From contig JABAKD010000019.1 of NCBI GenBank assembly GCA_012845835.1, positions 5,751,494 through 5,815,493 on the forward strand: DNA of 64,000 nt, in the 5' to 3' direction. The position numbers were made by a program, and so were the translations under genes. Of this stretch, positions 55,601 through 64,000 are shown piece by piece. A model generated the notes under the pieces. That model saw only the letters and a program-made list of their open reading frames with translations. It was not told where the DNA came from and did no database searches. Each line of letters starts with the position of its first letter. The first letter of the stretch is position 1. Source of the DNA: Undaria pinnatifida (taxonomy: Eukaryota; Sar; Phaeophyceae; Laminariales; Alariaceae).

Positions 55601-58600
55601 CCCCCCCCCGGAAACCCACCTCCCCCACCCCGCCCCCCGCCACCACCACCACCGCCGCGCACCACCCCCGCCCCCTGAACATCATCCCCCGCACCCCCCT
55701 CCCGCCCGCCTCCTCCCCCCCCTCCAGCTCCGCCACCGCCTCCATCCTGACGACCCCCGCCAAAAAAGCCGTTCATGAAAGAGCCCAGCGGCTCTTGCTG
55801 TTTCTCCAGCGGCGCATCGTTATGCTGCCCCTGCCCCCCCCCCCCAACACCCCCTCCCTCTTCCTCCTGCTGATTCCTTGACTCCTTGAGATCGGATGCC
55901 TCCGCCGACCCCGCGGGGGGCTCATCCTCTATCGCACCACCCAGCAAATCATCGTTGCCGCGGCTGTTGTTATCGCCGTTTCCTATCCCCCCGGTCAGAA
56001 AGCCTCCTCCCATGTCCGGAAACTCCGACGGCTTTCCGTTTGCCTTGCTCCTGGCACAAAAAAAAAGCCACCAGTGGCGGCAGTGGCGGGTGAAACGATG
56101 TCCATCATCGGTTGGGAAGGTGTGCGGGCGGGGGGAGGAGGGCGGGAGGGGGGATGTGGGGATGGAGGGGTGGAGAGGGAGGGGTGGAGAGGAAGGGATG
56201 AAGGGAGGGTGTACTCAATATCAGGCACGGCCGTAGTCTTGTAGCCATAGACCCTCGCATCCCAACAACGCGTGGACGGGGCACGTTGGGCTGTCACCCA
56301 CCAGGCAGATATTGCTGGCACCAAACGCAAAGCGTCGTAAGGTGTGTATGGGGGAGGGTCGGGGGCAGAGCTACCCGCAAGCTAACGCAATCTCACGAGT
56401 ATTTTTCTGGGCACTAGAATTGGACTAGGATTATTATACGTAATGAGTAAAACATATACCAGGTACAAAGCATTAACGGCAACAACAAACAGACCCACTC
56501 TCCTTGCTTCCAGAAAACCAGCTTCAAATGCCATGAGTGTTTTGTTTTATATCAAGAAAAACGGTCAAGACACTCAACCAATTCACGCACCGCACCCACG
56601 TTTTGGACACAAACTACTTGGAATTAAAGGAAAACAGCTTGAAATTCTCCGACCAGGTGGTAGTTTCTTTTTCGGGATTAGCAAAAAGGGATAAGGCATA
56701 ATAAACCCTTACAGGCACTGGCTGCACCCACATTTTCGGAGACAAACTACTTGGAATTAGCGCGGTCATTTTTGCAGTGGGGACAAAAAGTACTTGGAAT
56801 CAGTGTCGGACATATGGTTCGGTATAGGTGCACCATCTGCCCCCCCCTCAAGGTTCTTGGCTTGAATAGCTCCATACTCTACCCAAAAGCATATTTTGAG
56901 TAATTGAAAAGAGTAACCCGATCAACAAGCCCATGGCCTAGGTATACCCAAACATGAAAAAGCAAATCAAGAATAAACCTTCCGATGATTTCCCATTCAG
57001 GACTTCAGCGCGGAACATTGACCAACGAAACTGACGATTACAGGGTCAGCCGCTCGGAGCAACGCCGGCTGCAGGCTTTGGGTGTGGTCAGAATATGTTG
57101 GAAAAAAAAAAAAATCCATGGAGTCGCATGATGAACGATACTATTAGCGTGATACTACTCACTCTGCTGCTCGCTCGTACTACAGTAGACGGCAAATAAA
57201 AAGGCAGGTCGCACGTAATTTCGATCGCCTTCATTGGGCCCCGAGAGGGCTAAGGAGCACACTGATTCAGAAACAACTTTAGCCAACAAGTGCCTCGTAT
57301 GAATACCTCTACTGTATCGTAGCACGACTCGTCGGATCTCTTTCTTTTTTGCCGGGTGAACAAACAAACTACTTGAAACTAGCGCATGAAACCTATCAAC
57401 GGTGGACCCACCCCCCTTGGTCCCGGCTTTCCAATAGCGAGGCGCGCTCCCTCTCGAACAGCAACTTCTCCTGCTCGAACACCGATTCCTCGCTCCGCTT
57501 TCTGTTGATATCCCGTTTGACACGCTCGTCGCTCTTCAAGCCAGCTGCTCGGGAATTCTTCGGCGGCTCCTTTACCGCACCTTCTCCAAGGAAGAAAAAA
57601 AAAATGACGTCAAAGCAACATGAAGCTTGTTCAGCCTCGACTATTCGGCGCCAAACACTATCAGGTACCAAACTATCAATAGCGACAAACCAATATAAAC
57701 ACTTACATGTACCGACAACATGAATGAATACGATACAGATATATATATATATCGATAATATCAATATCGATATTGGACACATCGAAATCGATACAAGCAG
57801 TAAAAAACACCAAGTAGCAGACAAGGTATGGCAGTAGTAAGAAAGGCAGGCTGATATTCACAGCAATATAGTAATTGCGGAGCCGTTGTACTGAAGTTAG
57901 TGTAGAACGCACTCTCCCCCAACTACGAAACCCAGTCTGGGTCGTATTTTCTTTTCTTTTATGAGGTGCCCTGTACTGCTGTATGGGTAACATCGATATC
58001 GATAGAGATAACGTCAATGCATAGGGTGCAGACAAGAGCAGGAAAATGAAAGGCAAGAGCCGAAAAAGTCCCACGATATGATACCAGCATGAATGAAACC
58101 AACCATGTAAACATCCGTGTTACCATCAACACCAACGCCAACATGAACAACACCAACATTAAACACACCATCAGCATCAACACGGACATCAACATCAACA
58201 CGGACATCAACATCAGCACGCACGACAACACTAACACCAACACCATCAACATCAACACCAACACCCACTTCAACATTAACATCAACATCAACACCAAAAC
58301 CAACGTAAAAAACACTACCAACTCCAACATCAAAAACACGACAGCCGAGCCCTCTTGCCGGCGCGTTCGTTTCCCCACAGGCATGCAGGCAAACCTTCCA
58401 CACCACAACAACTCCCCCCCCCACGATAATCGATCCTCATACCCCGGCAAGATCCTTCCTCCTATCCTTTCCCATGTCAAAAGACGTCTACCTACCGCCG
58501 CCCCGCCCCACCCCTCCCCCTCCCCCCCGTTCTAGTAACACCCAAACACAGGCAAGCCTTCCAAGGTATAACAACTCCCTCCATCCAGTCCTCTTGCCAG

Positions 58601-61103
58601 GGCACGATCCCCTCTTTCCTCCCACAAAAAGCCCATCAATACCAACTCCCCCACCAAAACGCCATAAACACTACCCCCCGCCACAACCCACCCATCATTC
58701 CCCCTCCTCACCCACAAAACGCCTACCAACTGCCCCTCCCCCAGAATTTACTACTCCTTCCCTAGAAAAACTGGCCTAATCACTACCCCCCCCCCATCAA
58801 AGAGCCCAATTATTGGAGGTGTCTCTATCAGGAGTAAGAACAGTGCTGCGCCCCGAACGGGGTGCGTGGTCACCGGCCAGCTGGCGAAGGTAGGCAACAA
58901 CTGAGTACCCCCTCCCTCCTCTCCGCCCCCCCAAAAAAACACGCTGCTCACCCTCTCCCCCAGGCAGAGCGCTCCCCGGCATGTCCCAAATGTCGGCGTC
59001 ATTTCCTCCCCCTCCATATCGATCGCGCCCTCCCCCTCCCCCGCCCCCCTTAACGCCTTCCAGACCCCTGGTGCCGCCCCCAGCGGTAATCGCTCGTTCG
59101 TGAGCCATAGCCCTGTCGTGTGCCCCTAACCCCCCGTCGTGAACGCCATCTCCCCCCCTCGTTGCCCTAGCCTCTCTGGCCTCTCTGTCTCTTTCTCTTT
59201 GCTGGTCCCTTTCTCTGCCATAGGGAAGGGTGCGGTCGGTTCGGGTAGCGGGTGGGTAGGAGGTACACGTTGGGAACTTACTTTCAAGGAGTTTTTCAGT
59301 AGGGTATTTCGTGCATACTCTGCGGAAACTGGATACTGCGCGGGTAAGAGAGTGCCCGGGTAGGGTCGAGTATGGGGAGACAGCGGGTGGGTATCATAGG
59401 AGAAAGCTACTAACCTGTTGAGGGTCTTTTGAGCAGGGTGTACCCGTAGGAGGTACGGTCGGGTCGTGCAGAGGAAACAGCGCGGATGGAAAGGAAAGAG
59501 ACAGCCGTTATAAAATGAACCCTTATCCGTTTTCTGCCAGCTGTCCCACGCTCAACCCCGTGGACAAAAAACTACACAAAGACAAAGTAGACGACAGAAA
59601 AACCACGGCACTGCAATATCTCACATAAAACAGACAAATGAAACCACACAGGGCAGCACAACAAAGCGCAGCGAAACAGCACAGCACAAACGCATAGCAT
59701 AAACTAACGCAGCACACAATACCACACCCCACCCCACCCCACCCTCACCTTCCGCCGCCACCCCGGAGGTCCTTCCCCCTCCCCCCCGCGCCACCGCCGC
59801 CTCCCGCCTCGTCCCCATCATCACGCTCCCTAGTGCTGCGGTTGTTGTAGCCCCTGTCCCTCTCCCTATCCGGCTTCAGCGCGTCCCAGCGAGAAGGAGC
59901 ACGGCTGCCGGTGGGACCATCCCTCGACCTGTCGCGCCTAGAGCTAGCGGGGCGAGGGAGTAGGGTCGGGGGGGAAAGAGAGGGGGGGGGGAGGAGGGGG
60001 CGACCGTCAGCCACGGCGGAAAAGGGGGTGAAAAAAAAAGGAGCCTGGAAACATGTTCAGATTCATTAGGGCGAGAGGGGGAACATCGTCTTCCGCAGGC
60101 ATACCTCCGAACCTCTTGCTTGCTTCTTCTCCCGCCCCCCCCTCACGCTCCCTCTCGCGGTATGTCCCTCCCTCCCTCCCTCTCCCCCTCCCCTTGCTCC
60201 GCCCCCCCCCACTAAACAACAGACACGCCGCATGCTCCGAAATCGTCTCACCCATCTCCGCGGCCATCCCGATCTTGCTCGTATCTTCCCCCGAGGCCCC
60301 TGTCTCTGTCTCGATCTTTGTTCCTGTTCGGACGGCGAGCAGGACAAGAACCAGCCCCCGAGGATAAAACAGAACGTTAGGGTTGGAAACGGGGCCAACA
60401 TACCAGTAGCACGGGGGGGGTAGAAGAAACAGTACCGACCGGCAACAGGACCCAGCAACATGGCATACCTGCCACAGCACTTACGACAACAACAACAGCA
60501 ACAACAACAACACTCCCCCTACTCCGACCCCGCCACCACAAACACAACCCCCCCAGACACCCTTCACCGACCTTTCTCCGAAGCCATCCCAATCCCAGTC
60601 CGGCCGCCCCCCCCAACCCCCGAACAATCTCCACCCCACCCCAACCCTAACCCCCTCCACCCCCACCAACCCCCCCCAACCAACAGCCACCTTTCTCCGA
60701 AGCGAGCCCAGCCCCTGTCCGGTCATGTCCCCTGCTCCGCCGCCTTCCCGCTCCCAACCGAAACTAACAGCCCCAACCCCATTCCCTCCACTCACTTCCA
60801 CTTTTCCCCCAACTCCCCCCAACCCCGCCCGCCCCTCAACCAACCCCACCCTTCCCCCACCTTTCTCCGAAGCGATCCCAGTCCCTATCCGGCCATCCCC
60901 CCAGGCCCGCCCCCTTTCCTCCCCCACCTCCCACCCCCCCCCTAGGGCCAAGAACAGGGGAAGGGTCGGGTTCTAGTGCCTGTTTAGCCGCTTGCTTAGC
61001 GATGTCTTCGGCGTGCAAGTCTCTGGCAGAGCCGGGTTTCATAACCAAGGAAGCTAGCTTTTCTTTCGACACGGCGCGCGCATTGGGGTCGTCCAGCACA
61101 GGC
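45303..61103 (-). CDS. Large Gln/Gly/Pro-rich protein, multi-exon
   Basis: Exons, in reading order: 61103-60935, about 60323-60147 (boundaries unsure), 59943-59749, possibly 57583-57412, 56050-55542, 51839-51612, 50689-49835, 49388-48678, 46521-46440 and 45977-45303 (stop TAG). Joins from 59943 to the stop agree in phase if the exon at 57583 is left out; with it, one join does not close. Conserved-looking islands are PVLDDPNARAVSKEKLASLV, SRWDALKPDRERDRG, APGNSISTIDKFSE, SAAEKSAMLKRMIM, TLMQRLAVAHLPEDQRREAF, RDFDAFVDDAPG and VDLFNLLGLEKG, ending GGMTAEEMERIVSGN. Between them lie long Gln runs (exons at 50689 and 49388) and Gly runs. The minimum length is near 1,150 residues. Such proteins are often nuclear co-regulators or RNA-granule scaffolds, but I do not recognise the family. 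In two exons the frame changes inside a poly-G run (near 45640 and 55605), more likely a run-length error than decay. The 5' end is unknown. Confidence 0.65.
46520..46800. repeat. Degenerate GAGCACAA / GGGACGA array
   Basis: Units of 30-45 bases around CGGAGCACAA, ACGGGACGA and GGCGAGCA repeat seven or eight times in the intron just upstream, in the gene's sense, of the exon at 46521. Confidence 0.7.
46850..47010. repeat. GGGTCGGGTC / AGGAGGTT family, copy 2
   Basis: Contains GGGTCAGGAGGTTGCC, TCGCGGGTCGAG, GAGCGGGTCGGGTCAG and TTGGGTCGGGTCGGGTC in the order seen in the copy at 45005. It lies in an intron of the Gln-rich gene. Confidence 0.75.
47250..48175 (+). repeat. Long dispersed repeat, copy 2 (shortened)
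   Basis: Co-linear with 36360-38510 but lacking about 1.2 kb. It ends in the same ACTTGGCTGGCCCAGCCTGTA tail, then GATCTGTGCGAGGTGTGC, which resembles GATCTGTCTGAGGTGTG at 36700. It is inserted in an intron of the minus-strand gene between the exons at 48678 and 46521. Confidence 0.75.
48220..48490. repeat. Minisatellite of CCCTGTGGACCC / AGGGTTATAACCC units
   Basis: A 48-base unit (CCCTGTGGACCCTAATCGTC, then a CACAA-AGGGTTATAACCC block) is present twice almost unchanged near 48325-48420, flanked by shorter GATAACCCTG and GTGGACCCTG units. The palindrome GGGTTATAACCC recurs. Confidence 0.85.
49572..49690. repeat. (CAGG)n tetranucleotide array
   Basis: An almost pure AGGCAGGC run of about 100 bases, led in by an (ACAG)n stretch. 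It lies in the intron between the Gln-rich exons ending at 49835 and starting at 49388, and keeps several frames open without meaning. Confidence 0.95.
51060..51420. repeat. (ACCAAC)n and (CCCCCA)n simple repeats
   Basis: Imperfect ACCAACAC and CAACACC units fill 51100-51330, followed by a nearly pure CCCCCA run at about 51332-51380. They lie in the intron between the exons at 51612 and 50689 of the minus-strand gene. In this same intron a 99-base frame at 50856-50758 with an ATG and a GTAAGG donor could be an alternative first exon. Confidence 0.9.
52016..52200 (-). pseudogene. Decayed copy of the 5' half of the exon at 51839
   Basis: On the minus strand 52090-52020 reads VARGGAGAKMFSTDFNASAQ, against VARGGAGAKMFSTDDNAPAQ in the working exon. 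The likeness runs on into the intron in front (CAACCTTGG, GATTGGGTTTC, GGAGTTGCAG, GAAAGGGAGGG), with a period near 245 bases. The copy has lost the 3' half of the exon and its donor. Confidence 0.8.
52285..52385 (-). mobile_element. MITE-like repeat A, copy 3
   Basis: The minus strand reads TTGGAGGTGTCTGTATTAGG, CGTCTCGAAAGGGATGCG and AATGGTCAAATGACTAAGGC, the closest match to the copy at 34093. Confidence 0.75.
53115..53450. repeat. Minisatellite, unit about 55-60 bases, ACCCGGAA / AAGTTCTGTA
   Basis: Five or six imperfect units combine TACCCG(A/G)AACTTCTG, (C/G)AAGTTCTGTA and a variable CCGTACC/GGGTATT linker. Frames stay open on both strands for up to 190 codons, which I read as a repeat effect. 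It lies in an intron of the minus-strand gene. Confidence 0.8.
54040..54470. repeat. Three tandem units with poly-G tails
   Basis: Each unit has GTGCGxGGAAACTATA-A, GAGGGGATAAAT-TGACGGTTTT and CAGTTTATCATG (first unit more diverged), followed by a long G run. Units start near 54040, 54250 and 54365. Confidence 0.75.
54505..54600. repeat. G-rich tract, possible G-quadruplex
   Basis: Nearly 95 bases of G with only a few A, T or C, in runs of 6 to 18. A second run of about 27 G lies at 54819-54846. The G strand is the non-transcribed-in-sense strand of the minus-strand gene, so the pre-mRNA would be C-rich here. Confidence 0.9.
54630..54985 (+). repeat. 70-base direct duplication
   Basis: TGTGGTGCTAGGTCTAGGCG, then GATxGTGCGGGTG and AGAGGGGGCGTT occur at 54632-54700 and again at 54918-54985, separated by a CTGTGAGAT-AAAGA block that also occurs near 53858 and 61362. 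Confidence 0.85.
55251..55433 (-). CDS. Small open frame with a zinc-ribbon-like Cys pattern
   Basis: An ATG at 55433 opens 60 codons on the minus strand, reading MSGQGDSCYARGVRKGFNPT, then CMAC, ten residues, CRGCKGIIYELSTKPPPRE and a stop. C-x2-C-x10-C-x2-C could bind zinc. It lies between the exons at 55542 and 51839 of the Gln-rich gene on the same strand, so it is either intron sequence, an alternative exon or an independent short gene. A second minus-strand frame at 55112-54921 (MPRQRSETTENPEDNLFKTW) has a similar feel. Confidence 0.3.
   Translation of the reverse strand: MSGQGDSCYARGVRKGFNPTCMACSHRANVPEAICRGCKGIIYELSTKPPPREAMNREPR
56222..56350 (+). mobile_element. Dispersed repeat B, copy 3
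   Basis: GGCCGTAGTCTTG, CATAGACCCTCGCATCC, GTGGACGGGGCACG, ACCAGGCAGATATTGC and GCACCAAACGC match the copies at 36055 and 39605. Confidence 0.75.
58095..58340. repeat. (AACATC/AACACC)n hexanucleotide array
   Basis: About 240 bases of ATCAACACC and ACATCAAC units, interrupted but in register. The minus strand gives a Val/Leu/Met-rich frame that resembles membrane segments but comes from the repeat. Confidence 0.92.
58813..58915 (+). mobile_element. MITE-like repeat A, copy 4
   Basis: TTGGAGGTGTCTCTATCAGG, then CGAACGGGGTGCGTGGTCA and GGCAACAACTGAGTAC. It is more diverged in the core than the other copies. Confidence 0.7.
60555..60915. repeat. Tandem ACCTTTCTCCGAAGC repeat, unit about 130-160 bases
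   Basis: ACCTTTCTCCGAAGC followed by CCCAGxCCCxxTCCGGxC occurs at 60568, 60688 and 60858 with C-rich spacers. It lies in an intron of the minus-strand gene and is not coding in a consistent frame. Confidence 0.7.
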
Positions 61104-61194
61104 CTGGAAGTTTTTTGTGGGAGGGACGGAGTTTGGGGGAGGGGGGGGGGGGCGGAAGGGCGGTTGGGAGGGGGGGGGGGGGAGGGGGGGGTTA

Positions 61195-61271
61195 AGTCGG
61201 GTTTCACAACCAAAGAAGCGGGGAGGGGGGTTCGATACGTCGAGCGCATCAGGGTCGTCCAGCACGGGCAT
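61195..61271 (-). pseudogene. Decayed copy of the exon at 61103
   Basis: The minus strand reads MPVLDDPDALDVSN, then, after a length change, a block matching CTTGGTTATGAAACCCG, against RPVLDDPNARAVSK and LASLVMKPG in the working exon. The CAG acceptor seen before the working exon is not kept. It lies about 165 bases 5', in the gene's sense, of the working exon. Confidence 0.75.
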
Positions 61272-61764
61272 GATAATTTTGGGGGTGGAAGGATGATTGC
61301 GAGTTCTGGGGGATGAGGAGGGAGGGGGTTGTGACGCATGAATAACAATTAAACAAACACCTCAGCTGTGAGATCTAGGATTTCGTCGTTTGGTGTGCTC
61401 GCGTTTGTTCTGAACTTGATGTCCCGCCTGCCCTCATCCCGGCGTTGCTGTATACAATAAAAAGTTGTGCCATGGAAAATTTATTAATCGAAACTCATCG
61501 TTGCTCTATTGTACCAGGTACTAATTAAATACAATGTCTTGGGGCGTGTTGCGCAACTCCTCGGATTCTACCTCGGACACTAACGTATGTCACCTCCCAA
61601 CCCAGCAGTCTGTGTTGAACCGTGTGGCTGGTGCGGTAACCGCCATAAAAAAGTATTTTCGTCACCTGTCCCTCTGAAACCTCCGGAGGCTCAAAGCTAA
61701 ACAAGACATGCGCATACAATGCGTTACCAGGGCTGGTATAGATAGGTGTATATATACCACGGCT

Positions 61765-61975
61765 ATTCACGGGTCGAATCGCTTCTAGCAGGTCGGATCG
61801 CGTCAGGGTGACCTGACTCGACCCTCCGTGATATTCGAAAACCTCCTCACGCGATCCGATTCGACCCGTGGGAATTCCAACACCTCCTGACCAGACCGAG
61901 CCGACCCGCGGGCAGATTTTAACATTTCCTGGCCCGACTCGTGGGCGTAATCATGACCCGTGACATGCCTTGATA
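61765..61975. repeat. GGGTCGGGTC / AGGAGGTTTTC family, copy 3 (reverse)
   Basis: CACGGGTCGAATCG, GATATTCGAAAACCTCCTCA, CGACCCGTGGGAATTCC, CACCTCCTGACC, GACCCGCGGGCAG and a closing AATCATGACCCGTGACATGCC. The ATAATCATGA-GGGCGTGCC tail is also in the copy at 62812. Confidence 0.75.
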
Positions 61976-62811
61976 CATAGATGTGTCCAATACAAGCAAT
62001 TCGCACACCAGAAAAAATATGGCTTTCAGAACATCGCGACAGCCGTCGCGCTTCGGGTGCGGGTGTACTTCACATTATAAATCGTTCCATCAATCACGCC
62101 GCTCGACTCCACTTCTGGCACATGCTTGTACTGACGGTCCAACAATCACCAGTACAGCAGCTGTACTGCCATATCATACCATGTAAAACAATACTCGCAT
62201 GCCCGAAAAAAACATTGCATCATAACATTTTTAATTATTAACCCTTTTTTGGTGTCCGGGTATAGCGACCAGAGACACGACAAGAGCGACGGTATCCACC
62301 GTCTCCGTCAGCGCGCAGCGATACGAATGGGACCATCATGATTGTTGTGTACTATCGTAGTTCGGACACGATATGACGATATGTACCACCAACATCGAAG
62401 CAGCCCGCGTTCCTTCGAACGGTTCATGTGGTAAACGTCACTGTTTATTGGTCAATTCTCCCCTCTAAAGTCCCAAAGAGGCTAATAGGTCCATCGGACC
62501 ATTGGTATGCACGGTGAATATCACACGGGGGGTTAATGTAATGTAATGTAATGAACGACTTATTTTATTTTACTTAGGAGCGGGGTTCATACTATTATTG
62601 CCATTACGGACACGATAAGATACGGCTTCAGGCGGACCCAAAACGACAGATTTAGCGACTATACCTCAGCAAGTACCAAAAAAAAAAAAACAGCGCTCTT
62701 TTTCACCTGTTGGAACTCACGTACATGTACAGCATACAGTATACAAACCTACACAAAGACGAACGACGGCCTTCTCTGCCTTCTAGAATCGAAGGAAGAC
62801 GTACAAACAGT

Positions 62812-62945
62812 CAGAGCGACCTGACCCGACCCGCGAGGTTCGAAAACCTCCTGCCCCAATCGAACCCACCCGTGCGAACACCTCTTCACCCCACCCGACG
62901 CGCCCCGCGAGTTAAGTATAATCATGATGGGCGCGTGCCGTACAC
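62812..62945. repeat. GGGTCGGGTC family, copy 4 (reverse)
   Basis: GACCTGACCCGACCCGCGAG, TTCGAAAACCTCCTG, GAACACCTC and AATCATGATGGGCGCGTGCC. The rest of 61976-63200 shows only a (TAATG)n run at 62535-62555 and no gene. Confidence 0.75.
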
Positions 62946-63234
62946 ACGCCTCCTTATGTTTCACTTCGGACAATCCCCGCCCCCCTACCCCGACATGCCC
63001 AGGTTTCGTCGTGCGTCCCCTGCTGTAATCGACACTCAGCTTTTCGACACATTTCCCCCCCCCAAAAGCCCCTGAGGGGTTAACTTTCTATACTTCCTAT
63101 TAATCGTCACTTTGTGTTTCGACGCGTTTTCCCCTCTGAAGTCCGTAGGAAGGGGTTAAGTTCCGATACCTCCTATATATTTAAAGCTGTTGTATTGCCA
63201 TACAGCCGTGGTCCCTCCTTTAGTGCGGTACCTT

Positions 63235-63535
63235 GCCAGACGACAACACCCGCACTAAATTGGGACCCGCACTATCCGGGGATGGTAACCGCACTAAAGT
63301 GGGAACACGCACCAAAGAGGGACCCCGCACTATAGTGCGTACCCGTACTGTGCATCAAGAGGTAGTGACAAGCGATTTTCACCACATTAAACATGGGCCC
63401 CGCTCTAAAGTGGGACCCCGCACGATAGTGCGTATCCGTACTGTCTATTCAGAGGTCGTGACAAGCGATTTTCACCGCACTAAACTGGGACCTAGCACAA
63501 AAGTTACCGCACCAACGCGGGACCACGACTGTAGC
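63235..63535 (+). repeat. Tandem repeat, unit about 115 bases
   Basis: Two full units and part of a third share GTGGGACCCCGCAC-ATAGTGCGTA-CCGTACTGT, a GAGGT-GTGACAAGCGATTTT block and CACCxCATTAAAC/CACCGCACTAAAC. The inverted copy at 3893-3985 belongs to the same family. From 63540 to the end of the window nothing is recognised. Confidence 0.85.
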
Positions 63536-64000
63536 TATATAATAACAGCTCGGCCGGACAGAGCAGCATAGGGGAGAGCCTGGACGGGAAGGCAGTATTC
63601 TTAACACTAAGTCATTGCCACAAGCTATAGCCCAAGATCACAACGCAGGCTCCAGTAAATGCCACCGGTCTTCACCAGTATACAGCAGCGACACGACACG
63701 CATAACGGGTAAACAGAGCTGCTTTGTATCTCTATCGCTGACGCCAACGCTCCAGCTATTATGAGTGACGCAGTGTATTTGCTATTCATGCAGGCTGCAG
63801 TTTTTCAATATGCGTCACAAGGCACGCTCCAAATATACGGCAGTGCGACACTATGTACGCGAAAAAAAATAGCAGTTGTCGCTACGTAGAGTAGTAGTGG
63901 TAACTTTATGATGTCACGCCGGTTGAGCAGCGCCGGGTTGCCCGCTACAGCACCTATGGATATATCCGGCTGGCACGTACCGGCACCGCGAGCTGGTCCG

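Noticed and set aside
57959-58480. Minus-strand frame resembling a membrane protein (Val/Leu/Met runs)
   Set aside because: It is produced by the (AACATC)n array.
61525-61770. Minus-strand frame with a faint SH3-like ALYAHVLFSFEPPE stretch
   Set aside because: The likeness ends after one strand and the key SH3 acidic and Trp positions are absent.

Overview
The window looks like nuclear DNA of a brown alga (Phaeophyceae, most likely Ectocarpus or a near relative). The best single clue is an intact protein with six EsV-1-7 repeats, a cysteine/histidine repeat family expanded in brown algae. Other clues are short exons in long introns with GT-AG ends, dense CAG/CTG, poly-C/poly-G and TAG microsatellites, many small non-autonomous mobile elements, and no prokaryotic layout. 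The assignment to a genus is inference.

Layout. 0.2-1.7 kb: a 620-base tandem duplication. 2.5-7.8 kb, plus strand: the 3' part of a gene with a PH-like fold and an Ala/Pro-rich tail. 10.3-10.6 kb: the last two exons of an unidentified gene. 11.3-12.9 kb: nested fossil LTR-type elements, including one TRIM inserted in the terminal repeat of another. 13.7-22.0 kb, plus strand: a gene with two HMG boxes, each split over two exons. A small minus-strand gene may sit in its first intron. 23.7-25.2 kb: two isolated exon candidates. 26.2-28.5 kb: a decayed hAT-like DNA transposon with inverted ends, two 39-base repeat arrays and a C-terminal dimerisation domain. 31.4-32.7 kb: a long hairpin and weak minus-strand exons. 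34.1-35.9 kb: the EsV-1-7 gene. 36-48 kb: mostly dispersed repeats. 45.3-61.1 kb, minus strand: one large gene for a Gln/Gly/Pro-rich, probably disordered protein. 61-64 kb: repeats only.

The exon models were built by eye from splice signals, reading phase and domain continuity. The reading phase agrees across nearly all the joins proposed, which is the main support for the PH, HMG and Gln-rich models.

The most unusual theme is that all three multi-exon genes contain decayed copies of their own exons in the introns, usually just 5' of the working exon. A second theme is the nearly palindromic 9-mer TACCWGGTA, which I count 16 times where about 0.5 would be expected by chance. The HMG, EsV-1-7 and Gln-rich proteins could all be regulators, but nothing in the sequence ties them into one pathway.
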